This document shows positions 1 to 8,470 of a DNA stretch of 16,490 nucleotides, piece after piece; within the stretch, counting starts at the first letter, position 1, and the number at the start of each line of letters is the position of its first letter. The stretch comes from CAYMLL01 sp964390645. Its GTDB lineage: Bacteria; Planctomycetota; UBA8108. Position numbers and translations under genes: made by a program. The stretch spans positions 1-16,490 of the forward strand of contig CAYMLL010000167.1 in the NCBI GenBank assembly GCA_964390645.1. The letters run 5' to 3'. The notes below the pieces were generated by a model. The model had not been told where the DNA came from and did no database searches. It worked only from the letters and a program-made list of their open reading frames with translations.

Positions 1-3000
1 ATCGGATCCTTGCTCGTCCACCGCCCGCTCTCCGGGTCATAGTCCCGCGCCCCGAACCGCACGAGCCCCGTCTCGCGGTCATACAGCCCACCGGCGAATC
101 CGAAGGGCTGAAAGTGCGGGTTGGTGTCCTCGAGCACGCGCCCGAACGCGTCGTAGTCCATGCGCTGGGCGATCGCACCTGTGGCAACATCGACCACCAG
201 CCGCACGCTGCCGCGCGGGTCGGTCACGATCCGGTACGTCGTCCCGCCGCGGACCATGTAGTCCGGCACGTGCGGACGCGACCCGTAGACGAAGCGAGCC
301 ACGATATTCCCGAGGGCATCGAGCTCGGCCACGGGGTTGAGCGCGTCGCGGTAGAGCAGGCCGTGGACGAGGACGCCGTCGACCCGCTTGCCGATGCGAC
401 GGCTGAAGCCGTCGACGACGTATTCGATCTGCGTGCCGTCGGGAAGATCGACCGCGAGCAGGTTCCCGAGCACGTCGTAATCGTAGAGTGTGGTCTCGCC
501 GCCTGCGGTCTTGCTCTGGAGCTCGCCGTTGAGGCTGTAGGAGCAGGTCACGTCTCCGTAGGAGAGCATTCGATCCTGGTCGTCGTAGCTCCCCGAGATC
601 GCCGCCGTACCCGGGGGGCCCTGGAAGCTCGTCCGATTGCCGTTGCCGTCGTAGACGTAACTCCCCAGGAGCGTGGCGCCGCTCTCCACCCGGATCAGTC
701 GCCCGTCGGGGTCATAGGTGTAGTCCTTCGTGGTCGTCGGCTGGCCGTCGACGGTCTCGGTCCTCCCGGTGATGCGACCGAGATCGTCGCGCTCGATGTG
801 CCAGAGAAAGATCGAGGATCCGTTGTGCTTCACGTCGATACCGGTCAGCTCTCCGAAGGCGTCCCACGTGTAGGTCTCGACCACATCGCCGATCGTCGTG
901 CCGGCCATGAGGCCGTTCTGGGCGTCCCTCTGGATCGAGAGGGCACCCGCCTGCTGGAGAAGATCGTCCGTGTCGTAGCCGAAAGAGACCGCCGGCTCGT
1001 CGTTGACGCTCTCTGCGGAGACGCGGAAGTCGTTGTCATGGTCCCACGCGACAGAGCCGGCGATCGGGCCCGACCAGGTGCTCCTCGTGAGCAGCATCCC
1101 GTCGTGCTCGAGCTCCAGGATCACGCCGTCGGACGTCGAGACCCGTGAGAGGCGACCGGGTGCGGGGTCCAGCAGGCCCTCGTACTCGCGGTCGATCGTG
1201 CGATCGGGAAGGATCGCCGATGTCAGCCTCCCGGAGCTGTCGTGTTCCATGTCGATGACGAGCCCGTCGGGCCGCGTGATGAGATCCGGACGTTGCGCGA
1301 GATCGTAGGTTCTCACCGTCGCCTCGCTGGCCGGGCCGATGTCCGGCGGGCTGTACGACTCGAGGCGATCGGTGTGGGTGTAGCCGAAGGCGTGAGCCGG
1401 ACGGCCCGGAGGCTGGATCGTCTCCACCGCTCCGTTGGTGTTGTAGGTCAACGCGATCTCGTGGTTGTCCGCAGACGTTATTTTCGTGATCCGGTCGGCG
1501 TCGTCGTGCTCGTACCCGGTGACCTGACCGAGAGAATCCTCGACCATCACGAGGGGTCCCCCGGAATCGTACGTGTAGGCGCTCGAGCGCTCTCCCCGGG
1601 TCAACGACTCGAGCTGTCCGGCGGAGTTGTAGGCGCCGACCAGGGACGTGAGGCCCGCAAGGCCCCACTCCACCACGCGAGCGCGGTCGTCGAGCACCGT
1701 CTGGGACTGACGTCCCCCCGCCGACGGGGTGGTGATCGTCCGGGTCGCGCTCTGGTAAGTGCTCGAGCGGGTCTTGCCGTTCGTCGTCACGGTCTCCGTG
1801 TACGATTCGATGCTCAGCGGATCGTCCGGATCGGTGAGCGTGACGTCGCGCACGGAGGACGCTTCGAGCTGCTTCCCCCCGGGCGTGCTCACCGTGAGCG
1901 ACTCGGTCACCGGAGCGAGCATCCCCCAGCGCGGGTCCGGGCCCTGGGTGAGGCCCACGACCTGGCCGTCGGAAGAAGTGGTCGTGCGCGTGCCGTCGGT
2001 GCCGATCAGCGTGATCTCCGAGAGGCCGCTGGGGTAGAGATTCGTGAGCCGTCGTTCTCCGGTCGGGAGGTCCTTCACCTCGTAGGCCGTCTCCTCACCG
2101 AGAGCGTTGCTCAACAAGACCGTCCACCCGCCTCCGCGCTCCGCATCCGGAACACGCGTGAGCGAGAAGGAGCCACAGACGGGCATGTTGTCCCTGGTCA
2201 GTCGGCCGGACACGTCGTACTCGAACTGCGACGTGTTGTTTCGAGGATTGGTGAAGGTCTCGAGGAGTCCCTCCGCGTCCCCGGTGAAGTACGTCATGGT
2301 GTAGGTCTCACCAGCGGGATTCTCGATGCTGTCGAGGTAGCCGTCGGCGTTCACCGAGAGAGTCGTCACCCGGCCGAAGGGGCTTTCGATGGCGGTCGGG
2401 TTTCCATCGACATCGTGCAGGATCGTCGTGATGTTCCCGGCCCCGTCGGCCCGCCTGTCCACGATCTGCGCGAGGCGTCCGTCGGCGCCGTACTCGAAGA
2501 CATACTTCTCGGCGGATGTCAGAGCGTCGAGGGTGCGCAGGTGACGGCCGTGCGTATCGAAGAAGTAGATCTCCGTGCCGTCCTCGGAAGGAAGGACGAT
2601 CTCGTCAAGGTCGAATGCCGGAAAGACGTGCCCGACCCGGTGCACATGGCCGGTACCCGTACCACCGATGTAGACCTCTCCCTCCCGATTGGCCGTCACC
2701 CGGCGGGGAACCGGAATCTCCGCCACCCGCGCCGGTCCTCCCTCGCCGGAGTAAAGCTCCGGACGCGGGGTTCCACGGCCGGCATGGGCGAAGATCATCC
2801 CCGTGGTGCTGACACGGAGGATCTGGTTTTTGCCGGTGTCGGCGATGAAGAGCGTGCCGTCCGACGTGACCGCGATCCCGTGGGGCGACGTGAGCCGCGC
2901 CTCGATCGCGGGCGCTCCGTCAAAGGTCCACGGCTCGTTGGCAGCGAGTCCCACTCCCGTTCCCGCAACCGTCGAGATCTCCCCGGCCGTATCGACGCGG

Positions 3001-6000
3001 CGTATGCGATTGTGGGACATATCTGCGATGTAGAGACTCCCGTCGGGCCCGATGTCGATGTCGGTGGGATCCCAGAGGGCGGCCTCGTTCGCCGGCCCGT
3101 CGTCTCCCAGCGGGCCCGCGAAGGTGCCGATGCCCGCGACCGTGCTGATCACTCCACTGGTGTCGACCCGGCGGATCACGTGGGAGGCCCGATCGGCGAT
3201 GTAGAGCGAACCGTCGGCGGCCACGGCGACACCGGAGGGATATCTGAGCTGCGCCTCGGTCGCGGCTCCCCCGTCGCCGGAGGAGCCGGCCGTACCGTTG
3301 CCGGCAACCGTGGTGATGATGCCGTTCGCGTCCACGCGGCGGACTCGCCGGTTCGAGGCGTCGGCGATGTAGTAGTCGCCGTCGGGTCCGAACGCGATGT
3401 CCAGCGGATCGTGGAGCCTTGCTTCCGTGGCGGGTCCGCCGTCACCGGCGAAGCCACGGACGGTTCCGGCCACAACGCTCATGTTCCCCTCGTCGTCCAC
3501 GCGCCGCACGGTGTGGTCTACCACGACTCCCACGTAAAGCTCGCCCTCGGGCGAGATGGCCAGACCTCTGTTCCAGAGTCCGTCCTCCAGAGCGATGGAG
3601 GGATCTCCGACGACGGTCGTCATGGTCGCGACCATCGCTTCCGCGTTCCGTAAGGTTCCGTCTCCGCGGTAGAGTCTCCTCTGAACGGGGTCGTAGGTGT
3701 GGTGAACGCCGAGCGTCCAGCCGCCCAGTCCGGTGGAGGCCGCCTTCCAGGACCCGATCACGACCTCGTGGTTCTGCCAAAGGAAGACCTCTTCCGTCTC
3801 GCGGTTTCCCGAGATGTCGGGAAAGGGTGCGGACGATCCTCCTCCTGCGGGTCCGCCACCGCCGCTTCCTCCGCCGCTGGCGCCGAGGTCGAGAACGTTC
3901 TGGTAAGCCATGTCATAGCGATAGCCGATCCGCACGACCGCGAGCTGCGCGCCCTGAAGCTTCTGGCCGTAACGGTCGAGGCCGTCCCAGACGAACGTGT
4001 AGAGGAGATTCTGCAGGCTCTCGACGTCGCCATTCTCCTTGTGGAAGATCGTGCCTTCGAATGCATCGCCCGGGTCTTCGTCGTTCGCGATGCGACCGGC
4101 GACATGCACCTGCACGGCGATCGCGCGCAGCAGCGGCGACAGCGAGTCATCGCTCAGCGGGATCCGTAGCTCGTACGGAGGCCTGTACCCTTCTACCCGC
4201 TGGCTACGGTAGTGCAGACCGAACGGCACGCCCACGACCGGGATCGACTCGCCGAGAAACTGGTTCTGCACCTCGATCACCGAGGCGCACTGGAAGTCCG
4301 GCTCCGGGAGAGGATTGTCCCCGTCGGGGGTGTTCTCATCGGGAAACTCCGCGCCGCCCGGCGCGCCGAAGCCCCAGTTCAAGTCCCAGGGAGTGAAGTG
4401 GGTGATCGGCACACGCCACAGACTCTGGCCCGGATCGTACAGCGTCGCGAGCTTCTCTCGTTCCGCGTCGGTGATGCCGATCAGGCCGTACGCGTCCGTG
4501 TCGTCCTGGGTGAACTCGCCATCACCGGTGATATCGAGATCGACACGACCGTCCGTCTCGCCGAGGACATCGATGACCCAGCCGTTTTCGCTCGGCACCC
4601 AGCAGCCGCGCTGGCGCTCGTAGTAGCCCGACGGCACGTTCGTGCCGACGGGGAAGCCGAGGAAGTTCTCGAGGTAAAAATAGGTCGGCTCGCTGAAACG
4701 CACGTCGGTCGCTCCGGCGGCAAGGGCCTGATCGACGCTGAGCTCGACGCAGTACGTGTAGGCGCTCGCCTGCGGCAGGGTCGCGGGCATCGTGTCGTAG
4801 CCGTTCTCTCCCACGGTGTATTCGGTGGCCCGCACGTCGATCTCGGTGAGGGGTTGCACGCTGCCGTCGGGCAGGACCATCTCCGCCTGCGTGCCCGGAC
4901 GGAAAAGGAGCGTCGCCTGCCGGTCGCCGTCGTCGGTGGAGACCTCCGCGGCGCGCGCGACCTGGATGTCCTCGGTCTCGCCGAGATCGATACAGGTGAC
5001 CTCCGGGTCCACCGTGATCATCACGAGGTCCTGAAGCTGCCGGTAGTCTCTCCAGGGAACGTCGGCCTGTCGTTGCGCGGGAAGGAATCCCTCCTTCTCG
5101 AAGCTCACGACCAGAGCGGATCCTCCGTTGACGGCGAGGTCGAATTCGCCATCGGCGCGGCTGAGGGTCTCGCCGTATTCCGGATGACCGAGCACGGTGA
5201 TGTGGACCGCGGGAAGAGGCTCGCCAGCGCGCGTGCGCACACGGCCATGAAGGATGGCGACGCGTCGCGCCTCGATCGTGCCGGGAGCGACACCGGTCTG
5301 GATCGGGTTTTCGCCTGCGTAGATGAACTCGGTCGCGGTGAACAGAGAGGTCGGAACGCTCGAATCGAGGGGAGGAGCGACCTCGCTCGGGTCCGGCGGC
5401 AGAGCGACCCCGGTGACCGTCAGCTGCGCGCTCACCGAGTCCGAAAGCCCGTGGTCATCCGTGACCGTCAGCGTGACCGTCAGGTCGCCGGGCTGACGAT
5501 AGGTGTGCGTCGTGATCGCGCCGGAGCCCTCTTCGCCGTCTCCGAAACTCCAGTGGTACGCGACGATGGTACCGTCGGGATCGGTCGAGCCCGTGGCGTC
5601 GAGCTCGACCTCGAGCGGCAAGTCTCCGGACTCCGGCGTCCTGGTGAACGACGCCGTTGGAGGAGTCACCGGACAGGAGCTGTGCCGGCATGACAGATCG
5701 TCGGGAGTCGGGTCGGGACCGCACCCAGGAAAGGGGTCTTGTGGCGCGGGGCCTGCTTGAAACAGAAAGCTCAGGAGCACAATCGGATCGGTGATCGAGA
5801 GCTCTCCGGTGTCATCGACGTCCGCCGCATCGAGGCAGTCCAGATCCGGCGAATCGTCAAGGAAGAGGTGAAGGAGAATCTTGATGCTGTCGCTGACGTC
5901 GACGACCTGGTCGGTGTTCGTGTCGCCGCGAACGAACGGCAGCTCTTGCGACGATGTGGGTGTGCCGACGAACAGGCCCGAGAGCAGCAGAAAATTACGT

Positions 6001-6020
6001 AAAGACGTCTTCGATAACAT
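1..6020 (-). CDS. Giant secreted RHS/YD-repeat protein, 3' end outside window
   Basis: One frame stays open from ATG 6020 to the left edge (2006 codons, no stop), so the C-terminus is missing. A Sec signal peptide covers about residues 1-25. Domains in order: dockerin-like module (about 26-112), PKD domain (about 120-204, with W-S-F-G-D-G near 157-162), carboxypeptidase-regulatory-like beta domain (about 246-325), RHS amino-terminal region containing VVGVPFGLHYRS, a glycine-rich linker (about 711-725), six NHL repeats (about 807-1131), then YD repeats from about 1160. The last residues read DYDPESGRWTSKDP, the hallmark end of the RHS-associated core. In the family, a short hypervariable tip, often a toxin, follows this motif. 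The signal peptide and the lack of PAAR or VgrG-type domains suggest Sec export and a surface location rather than type VI delivery. The start is supported by AGAGG six bases upstream. RHS identity is near certain; toxin function is unproven because the tip is not visible. Confidence 0.93.
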   Translation of the reverse strand, partial: MLSKTSLRNFLLLSGLFVGTPTSSQELPFVRGDTNTDQVVDVSDSIKILLHLFLDDSPDLDCLDAADVDDTGELSITDPIVLLSFLFQAGPAPQDPFPGCGPDPTPDDLSCRHSSCPVTPPTASFTRTPESGDLPLEVELDATGSTDPDGTIVAYHWSFGDGEEGSGAITTHTYRQPGDLTVTLTVTDDHGLSDSVSAQLTVTGVALPPDPSEVAPPLDSSVPTSLFTATEFIYAGENPIQTGVAPGTIEARRVAILHGRVRTRAGEPLPAVHITVLGHPEYGETLSRADGEFDLAVNGGSALVVSFEKEGFLPAQRQADVPWRDYRQLQDLVMITVDPEVTCIDLGETEDIQVARAAEVSTDDGDRQATLLFRPGTQAEMVLPDGSVQPLTEIDVRATEYTVGENGYDTMPATLPQASAYTYCVELSVDQALAAGATDVRFSEPTYFYLENFLGFPVGTNVPSGYYERQRGCWVPSENGWVIDVLGETDGRVDLDITGDGEFTQDDTDAYGLIGITDAEREKLATLYDPGQSLWRVPITHFTPWDLNWGFGAPGGAEFPDENTPDGDNPLPEPDFQCASVIEVQNQFLGESIPVVGVPFGLHYRSQRVEGYRPPYELRIPLSDDSLSPLLRAIAVQVHVAGRIANDEDPGDAFEGTIFHKENGDVESLQNLLYTFVWDGLDRYGQKLQGAQLAVVRIGYRYDMAYQNVLDLGASGGGSGGGGPAGGGSSAPFPDISGNRETEEVFLWQNHEVVIGSWKAASTGLGGWTLGVHHTYDPVQRRLYRGDGTLRNAEAMVATMTTVVGDPSIALEDGLWNRGLAISPEGELYVGVVVDHTVRRVDDEGNMSVVAGTVRGFAGDGGPATEARLHDPLDIAFGPDGDYYIADASNRRVRRVDANGIITTVAGNGTAGSSGDGGAATEAQLRYPSGVAVAADGSLYIADRASHVIRRVDTSGVISTVAGIGTFAGPLGDDGPANEAALWDPTDIDIGPDGSLYIADMSHNRIRRVDTAGEISTVAGTGVGLAANEPWTFDGAPAIEARLTSPHGIAVTSDGTLFIADTGKNQILRVSTTGMIFAHAGRGTPRPELYSGEGGPARVAEIPVPRRVTANREGEVYIGGTGTGHVHRVGHVFPAFDLDEIVLPSEDGTEIYFFDTHGRHLRTLDALTSAEKYVFEYGADGRLAQIVDRRADGAGNITTILHDVDGNPTAIESPFGRVTTLSVNADGYLDSIENPAGETYTMTYFTGDAEGLLETFTNPRNNTSQFEYDVSGRLTRDNMPVCGSFSLTRVPDAERGGGWTVLLSNALGEETAYEVKDLPTGERRLTNLYPSGLSEITLIGTDGTRTTTSSDGQVVGLTQGPDPRWGMLAPVTESLTVSTPGGKQLEASSVRDVTLTDPDDPLSIESYTETVTTNGKTRSSTYQSATRTITTPSAGGRQSQTVLDDRARVVEWGLAGLTSLVGAYNSAGQLESLTRGERSSAYTYDSGGPLVMVEDSLGQVTGYEHDDADRITKITSADNHEIALTYNTNGAVETIQPPGRPAHAFGYTHTDRLESYSPPDIGPASEATVRTYDLAQRPDLITRPDGLVIDMEHDSSGRLTSAILPDRTIDREYEGLLDPAPGRLSRVSTSDGVILELEHDGMLLTRSTWSGPIAGSVAWDHDNDFRVSAESVNDEPAVSFGYDTDDLLQQAGALSIQRDAQNGLMAGTTIGDVVETYTWDAFGELTGIDVKHNGSSIFLWHIERDDLGRITGRTETVDGQPTTTKDYTYDPDGRLIRVESGATLLGSYVYDGNGNRTSFQGPPGTAAISGSYDDQDRMLSYGDVTCSYSLNGELQSKTAGGETTLYDYDVLGNLLAVDLPDGTQIEYVVDGFSRRIGKRVDGVLVHGLLYRDALNPVAELDALGNIVARFVYGSRPHVPDYMVRGGTTYRIVTDPRGSVRLVVDVATGAIAQRMDYDAFGRVLEDTNPHFQPFGFAGGLYDRETGLVRFGARDYDPESGRWTSKDP
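2630..3600 (-). repeat. Six NHL repeats inside the RHS protein
   Basis: Six units of about 28 residues each follow the pattern G-[IV]-A-x-x-x-[DE]-G-x-[LY]-Y-I-A-D-x-x-x-x-x-[IV]-R-R-V-D. Successive examples contain GELYVG, GDYYIAD, GSLYIAD, GSLYIAD, GTLFIAD and GEVYIGG. The linkers carry V-V-A-G-x-G ... G-D-x-G-P-A. NHL repeats form a beta-propeller, usually for binding proteins or sugars. The propeller sits between the RHS amino-terminal region and the YD repeats. Confidence 0.85.
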
Positions 6021-6026
6021 GACAGA

Positions 6027-6031
6027 CCTCT
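6027..6031 (-). promoter_or_regulatory. Ribosome binding site of the RHS gene
   Basis: AGAGG on the minus strand lies six bases before ATG 6020 and fixes that start. The 107-base gap up to the preceding small gene also holds a short inverted repeat (ATTCT-GGAC-AGAAT, 6040-6053). No convincing terminator was seen there, so co-transcription of the two genes is possible. Confidence 0.6.
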
Positions 6032-6127
6032 GACCGTAGATTCTGGACAGAATTGTCGACGCTTGACCTGACGAGTGACGTTGACCGATCAGCGAGTGAT
6101 GACAACCGGCGCAGCAGCGACCAACCG

Positions 6128-6529
6128 TCAGGCTGGAGACTTGGCTCGCGGCGGCAGAAGGGAGACGCACCGAGAGAAGACGGCGCAGTCGAGGCCGTCG
6201 GTGGTGGGGTTCTCCCCGCAGTCCGGACAGGGCGAGGCCGGCCGGGCTCCGCCGGTGAACAGAAACTTGAGCGCGTAGATGCCATCGGAGATATCGAGGA
6301 CGCCGGAATCGTCCGAGTCCGCGGCATCCTCGCACTCGAGCTCCACGGGATTGCCGAGGAAGAGGCAGCTGAAGACCCGCACGGGATCGGTGACCTCCGG
6401 CGCCCCGCTGGCGTTGCGGTCACCGCGTATGAAGGAGGCGGCGCTCACGGGCGAAGCGACCGTCAGCGTCAGAGCCAGGATGAGCGCCAGAGCACTGCCG
6501 CGACACAAGTCGTGACACTTGCAGGTCAT
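6128..6529 (-). CDS. Small secreted dockerin-like protein
   Basis: This 133-residue protein has a Sec signal peptide (about 1-31, hydrophobic core ALALILALTLTVA, cleavage near VSA-AS) followed almost at once by one dockerin-like module. The module has two calcium-loop-like segments, about 36-48 (D-R-N-A-S-G ... D) and about 71-82 (D-S-D-D-S-G-V-L-D-I-S-D). It ends in the cysteine-rich tail C-G-E-N-P-T-T-D-G-L-D-C. ATG 6529 is chosen over an in-frame start at 6793 because AAGGAG lies nine bases upstream and the signal peptide follows directly. No catalytic or other binding domain is visible. The same module opens the RHS protein 107 bases downstream, so the two may act together, for example as surface-binding partners. 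That link is inference. The cysteine-rich start of the signal peptide (residues 3, 5 and 9) is unusual. Confidence 0.75.
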   Translation of the reverse strand: MTCKCHDLCRGSALALILALTLTVASPVSAASFIRGDRNASGAPEVTDPVRVFSCLFLGNPVELECEDAADSDDSGVLDISDGIYALKFLFTGGARPASPCPDCGENPTTDGLDCAVFSRCVSLLPPRAKSPA

Positions 6530-6538
6530 TCTTCGATT

Positions 6539-6544
6539 CTCCTT
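6539..6544 (-). promoter_or_regulatory. Strong Shine-Dalgarno of the small dockerin-like gene
   Basis: AAGGAG on the minus strand is followed by nine bases and then ATG 6529. It decides this start against longer in-frame alternatives that lack a signal peptide. Confidence 0.7.
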
Positions 6545-7021
6545 CAAGGGGTATCGGAGGGCGGGCCGTGTGGTCACTGTCCCGTCATGAACCTGTATGC
6601 CAGGCACGGGGTTGATAACAGCAAAACGGAAAAAAAGAACGACACAGTCATCGAGCCCCACGTCTGCGACGTCGACCTCGGGGACGCCGACGCACAGCAG
6701 GTCCACGAGATTCCCGGCAAACACCAACACGCAAGTGGCGTTAGCTCGCTTCACGTCCCGTCCCCCCGGTTCGCCGCTATCAGGGAAACCCATATCCCTA
6801 CCCGCATCGCAGTCGATGGGGCGACCGCCATGAAGGACCGCCGGTCCACTCGCGGTAACCGCCGCCCCCGCGTGTGCCGCGTCGGAAGAGTACAGACGAA
6901 GCGCCCATCACGCGGGCCGCGCCCCCGCCGCTGAAGCACGCCGGAAGCGGCAGGGCAGATGGTCAGAGGGTAAGAAAGACCCAGGGTAACGTCCTGGCGG
7001 GGCGAAAGCCCCCTACGGGCA
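6545..7021. other. Intergenic stretch without a recognised gene
   Basis: No plausible coding sequence was seen on either strand; the short open frames here resemble no family. A local AT-rich patch near 6608-6645 (T-rich on the minus strand) may hold the promoter of the small dockerin-like gene, but no clear -35/-10 pair stands out. The right end carries short hairpins, listed separately. Confidence 0.5.
6968..7013 (+). other. Short consecutive hairpins next to the DUF1501 stop
   Basis: On the plus strand CCAGG (6981-6985) pairs with CCTGG (6993-6997). GGGGC (6999-7003) pairs with GCCCC (7008-7012) around a GAAA loop, a GNRA-type tetraloop. A weaker GGGT/ACCC pair (6968-6971 and 6979-6982) overlaps the first stem. 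There is no T-tract on either side, so a standard intrinsic terminator is not supported. It may be a structured 3' end for the DUF1501 transcript, a small RNA on the plus strand, or chance in GC-rich DNA. Confidence 0.25.
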
Positions 7022-8395
7022 TCAGAATAGCGGCAGAGGTTGGCCCTCGCAGATCTGGAAAGGCCGACCCAGCTGGTCGTGAAGCTCGGCGCGCGGATCG
7101 ATCCCCATCGCCTTGTACGCGGTGGCGTGCAGATCCGCCGGACTGCAGGCCCCGGACGCCGGAGCGGTTCCGGTGACGTTGCTGGCCCCGTGGATCCGGC
7201 CACCCTGAATGCCGCCGCCGGCGAAAAAGACGGAGTAGACGTTCGGGTAGTGGTCGCGACCGCCGTTCCCGTTGACCTTCGGCGTACGTCCGAAGTCGGT
7301 CAAGAGGACGACGAGCGTCTCGTCGAGCATTCCCCGCATGTCCAGGTCGGTCAGGAGCGCTGACACCGAGCGGTCGAAGACCGGCAGAAGACGTTTCTTC
7401 ATCTTCGGGAAGTGATCCCGGTGGGTGTCCCAGTTGTCACCGCTACCACCGGCGAGGTCGCCAGCACCGGCGCAGATCTGGATGACCGGCACGCCGGCCT
7501 CGACGAGGCGACGGCACAGGAGCAAGCCCTGTCCGCCGACGTGGTTTCCGTACATGGCCCGAATCTTCGGATCCTCGCGCTCGAGGTCGTACGCCTCGCT
7601 GAGCGCCGAATCGAGCAACATGTCGGCGGCCATGCGCTGGTATCGATCCAGGCCGTCGTAAGCCGACGCGTCCTCCGAGCGGCGGTCTAGGCGGGCGAGC
7701 AACGCCCGCCGCTCCGCGAGGCGAGATTGCGGCAGGTTCAATTTCAGGTCGAGCTCGTTTCCGCTGACGCGAGACGTGCCGCCGAAGGGCTCGCCCGCGG
7801 GCGTCGGGACGAGCACCGGGTCCCACTCCGATCCGAGCCAGCCGCCGAACTGGCCCTGGATCAGCGTGCCGTTGTCGTACATCGAGTACGGCATGCGGAT
7901 GCAGGACGGAGTGCCGGCCGTTTGATCCTGAAAGCGCGACATCATCGCGGCGATCGATGGCCAGTTTTCACGGTCGCCCGCGCGCCCGACCGCCCTGTGT
8001 CCGGAGAGGTTGAGGCACAAAGCGCTTCCGTGCGCGCCGTCGTTGTGCGTCACCGACCGTACGATCGCGAGCTTGTCGGCGTGCTGCGCGAGCAACGGGA
8101 GGTGCTCACAGAATCGAGTGCCGGGGACGTTGGTCGGAATCGAGCCGAACTCTCCGCGCACGTCGAGCGGCGCGTCGTCCTTCGGGTCGAAGGACTCGTA
8201 GTGGCTGATGCCGCCCCAGCAATAGATCACGATGCACGCCTTGGCGCTCTCGGAGCTGCCGCGAGAATCGTCCAGGCTCTTTCCCGGCGCTGTCCCGGAG
8301 CGGGCTCGAGCCTGAAAAAACGTCGGCAGAGTCAGCCCCGTGAGACCGGCAGCGGACCGAAGTACATCTCGTCGTGAATAGCTCAGATCGATCAT
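7022..8395 (-). CDS. DUF1501 family protein, Tat-exported
   Basis: This 457-residue protein starts with a twin-arginine signal (S-R-R-D-V-L-R, residues 7-13, then a hydrophobic stretch ending near ARA). DUF1501 belongs to the alkaline phosphatase/sulfatase-like fold. Landmarks seen are IVIYCWGG (about 55-62), SFDPKDDAP, VRSVTHNDGAHGSA (about 112-125), N-W-D-T-H (about 321-325), LLTDFGRTPKVNGNGGRDHY (about 364-383) and a C-terminal H-D-Q-L-G-R-P. Length and motif order are normal for the family. The biochemical role of DUF1501 is not established; in Planctomycetota it usually sits beside DUF1549/DUF1553 and cytochrome-domain genes, absent here. ATG 8395 is preferred to ATG 8464 because the Tat motif follows it directly. 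The LRR gene ends 75 bases upstream on the same strand, suggesting an operon. Confidence 0.92.
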   Translation of the reverse strand: MIDLSYSRRDVLRSAAGLTGLTLPTFFQARARSGTAPGKSLDDSRGSSESAKACIVIYCWGGISHYESFDPKDDAPLDVRGEFGSIPTNVPGTRFCEHLPLLAQHADKLAIVRSVTHNDGAHGSALCLNLSGHRAVGRAGDRENWPSIAAMMSRFQDQTAGTPSCIRMPYSMYDNGTLIQGQFGGWLGSEWDPVLVPTPAGEPFGGTSRVSGNELDLKLNLPQSRLAERRALLARLDRRSEDASAYDGLDRYQRMAADMLLDSALSEAYDLEREDPKIRAMYGNHVGGQGLLLCRRLVEAGVPVIQICAGAGDLAGGSGDNWDTHRDHFPKMKKRLLPVFDRSVSALLTDLDMRGMLDETLVVLLTDFGRTPKVNGNGGRDHYPNVYSVFFAGGGIQGGRIHGASNVTGTAPASGACSPADLHATAYKAMGIDPRAELHDQLGRPFQICEGQPLPLF

Positions 8396-8470
8396 TCTGA
8401 AAACGCCTGCTCGACTCTTGCGTCGGGCCGCGACGTGCGTTGACCGGTCACGCGCGGCGCCCATCTACGC

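Noticed and set aside
1242..5693. Long plus-strand open frames (1242-3653 and 4212-5693, also 114-1148)
   Set aside because: They are antisense to the RHS gene, have low-complexity R/V/D-rich translations with no recognisable domain, and arise from high-GC codon use on the minus strand.
6608..6645. T-rich run on the minus strand as an intrinsic terminator after DUF1501
   Set aside because: No stable GC-rich stem directly precedes the T run; it may equally be an AT-rich promoter patch.
6930..7020. Resemblance to the P8/P9 part of RNase P RNA on the plus strand (GGTAACG-like loop and adjacent hairpin)
   Set aside because: The universally conserved P4 strands and the GGAAAGTCCG-type block are absent, so the similarity is only local.
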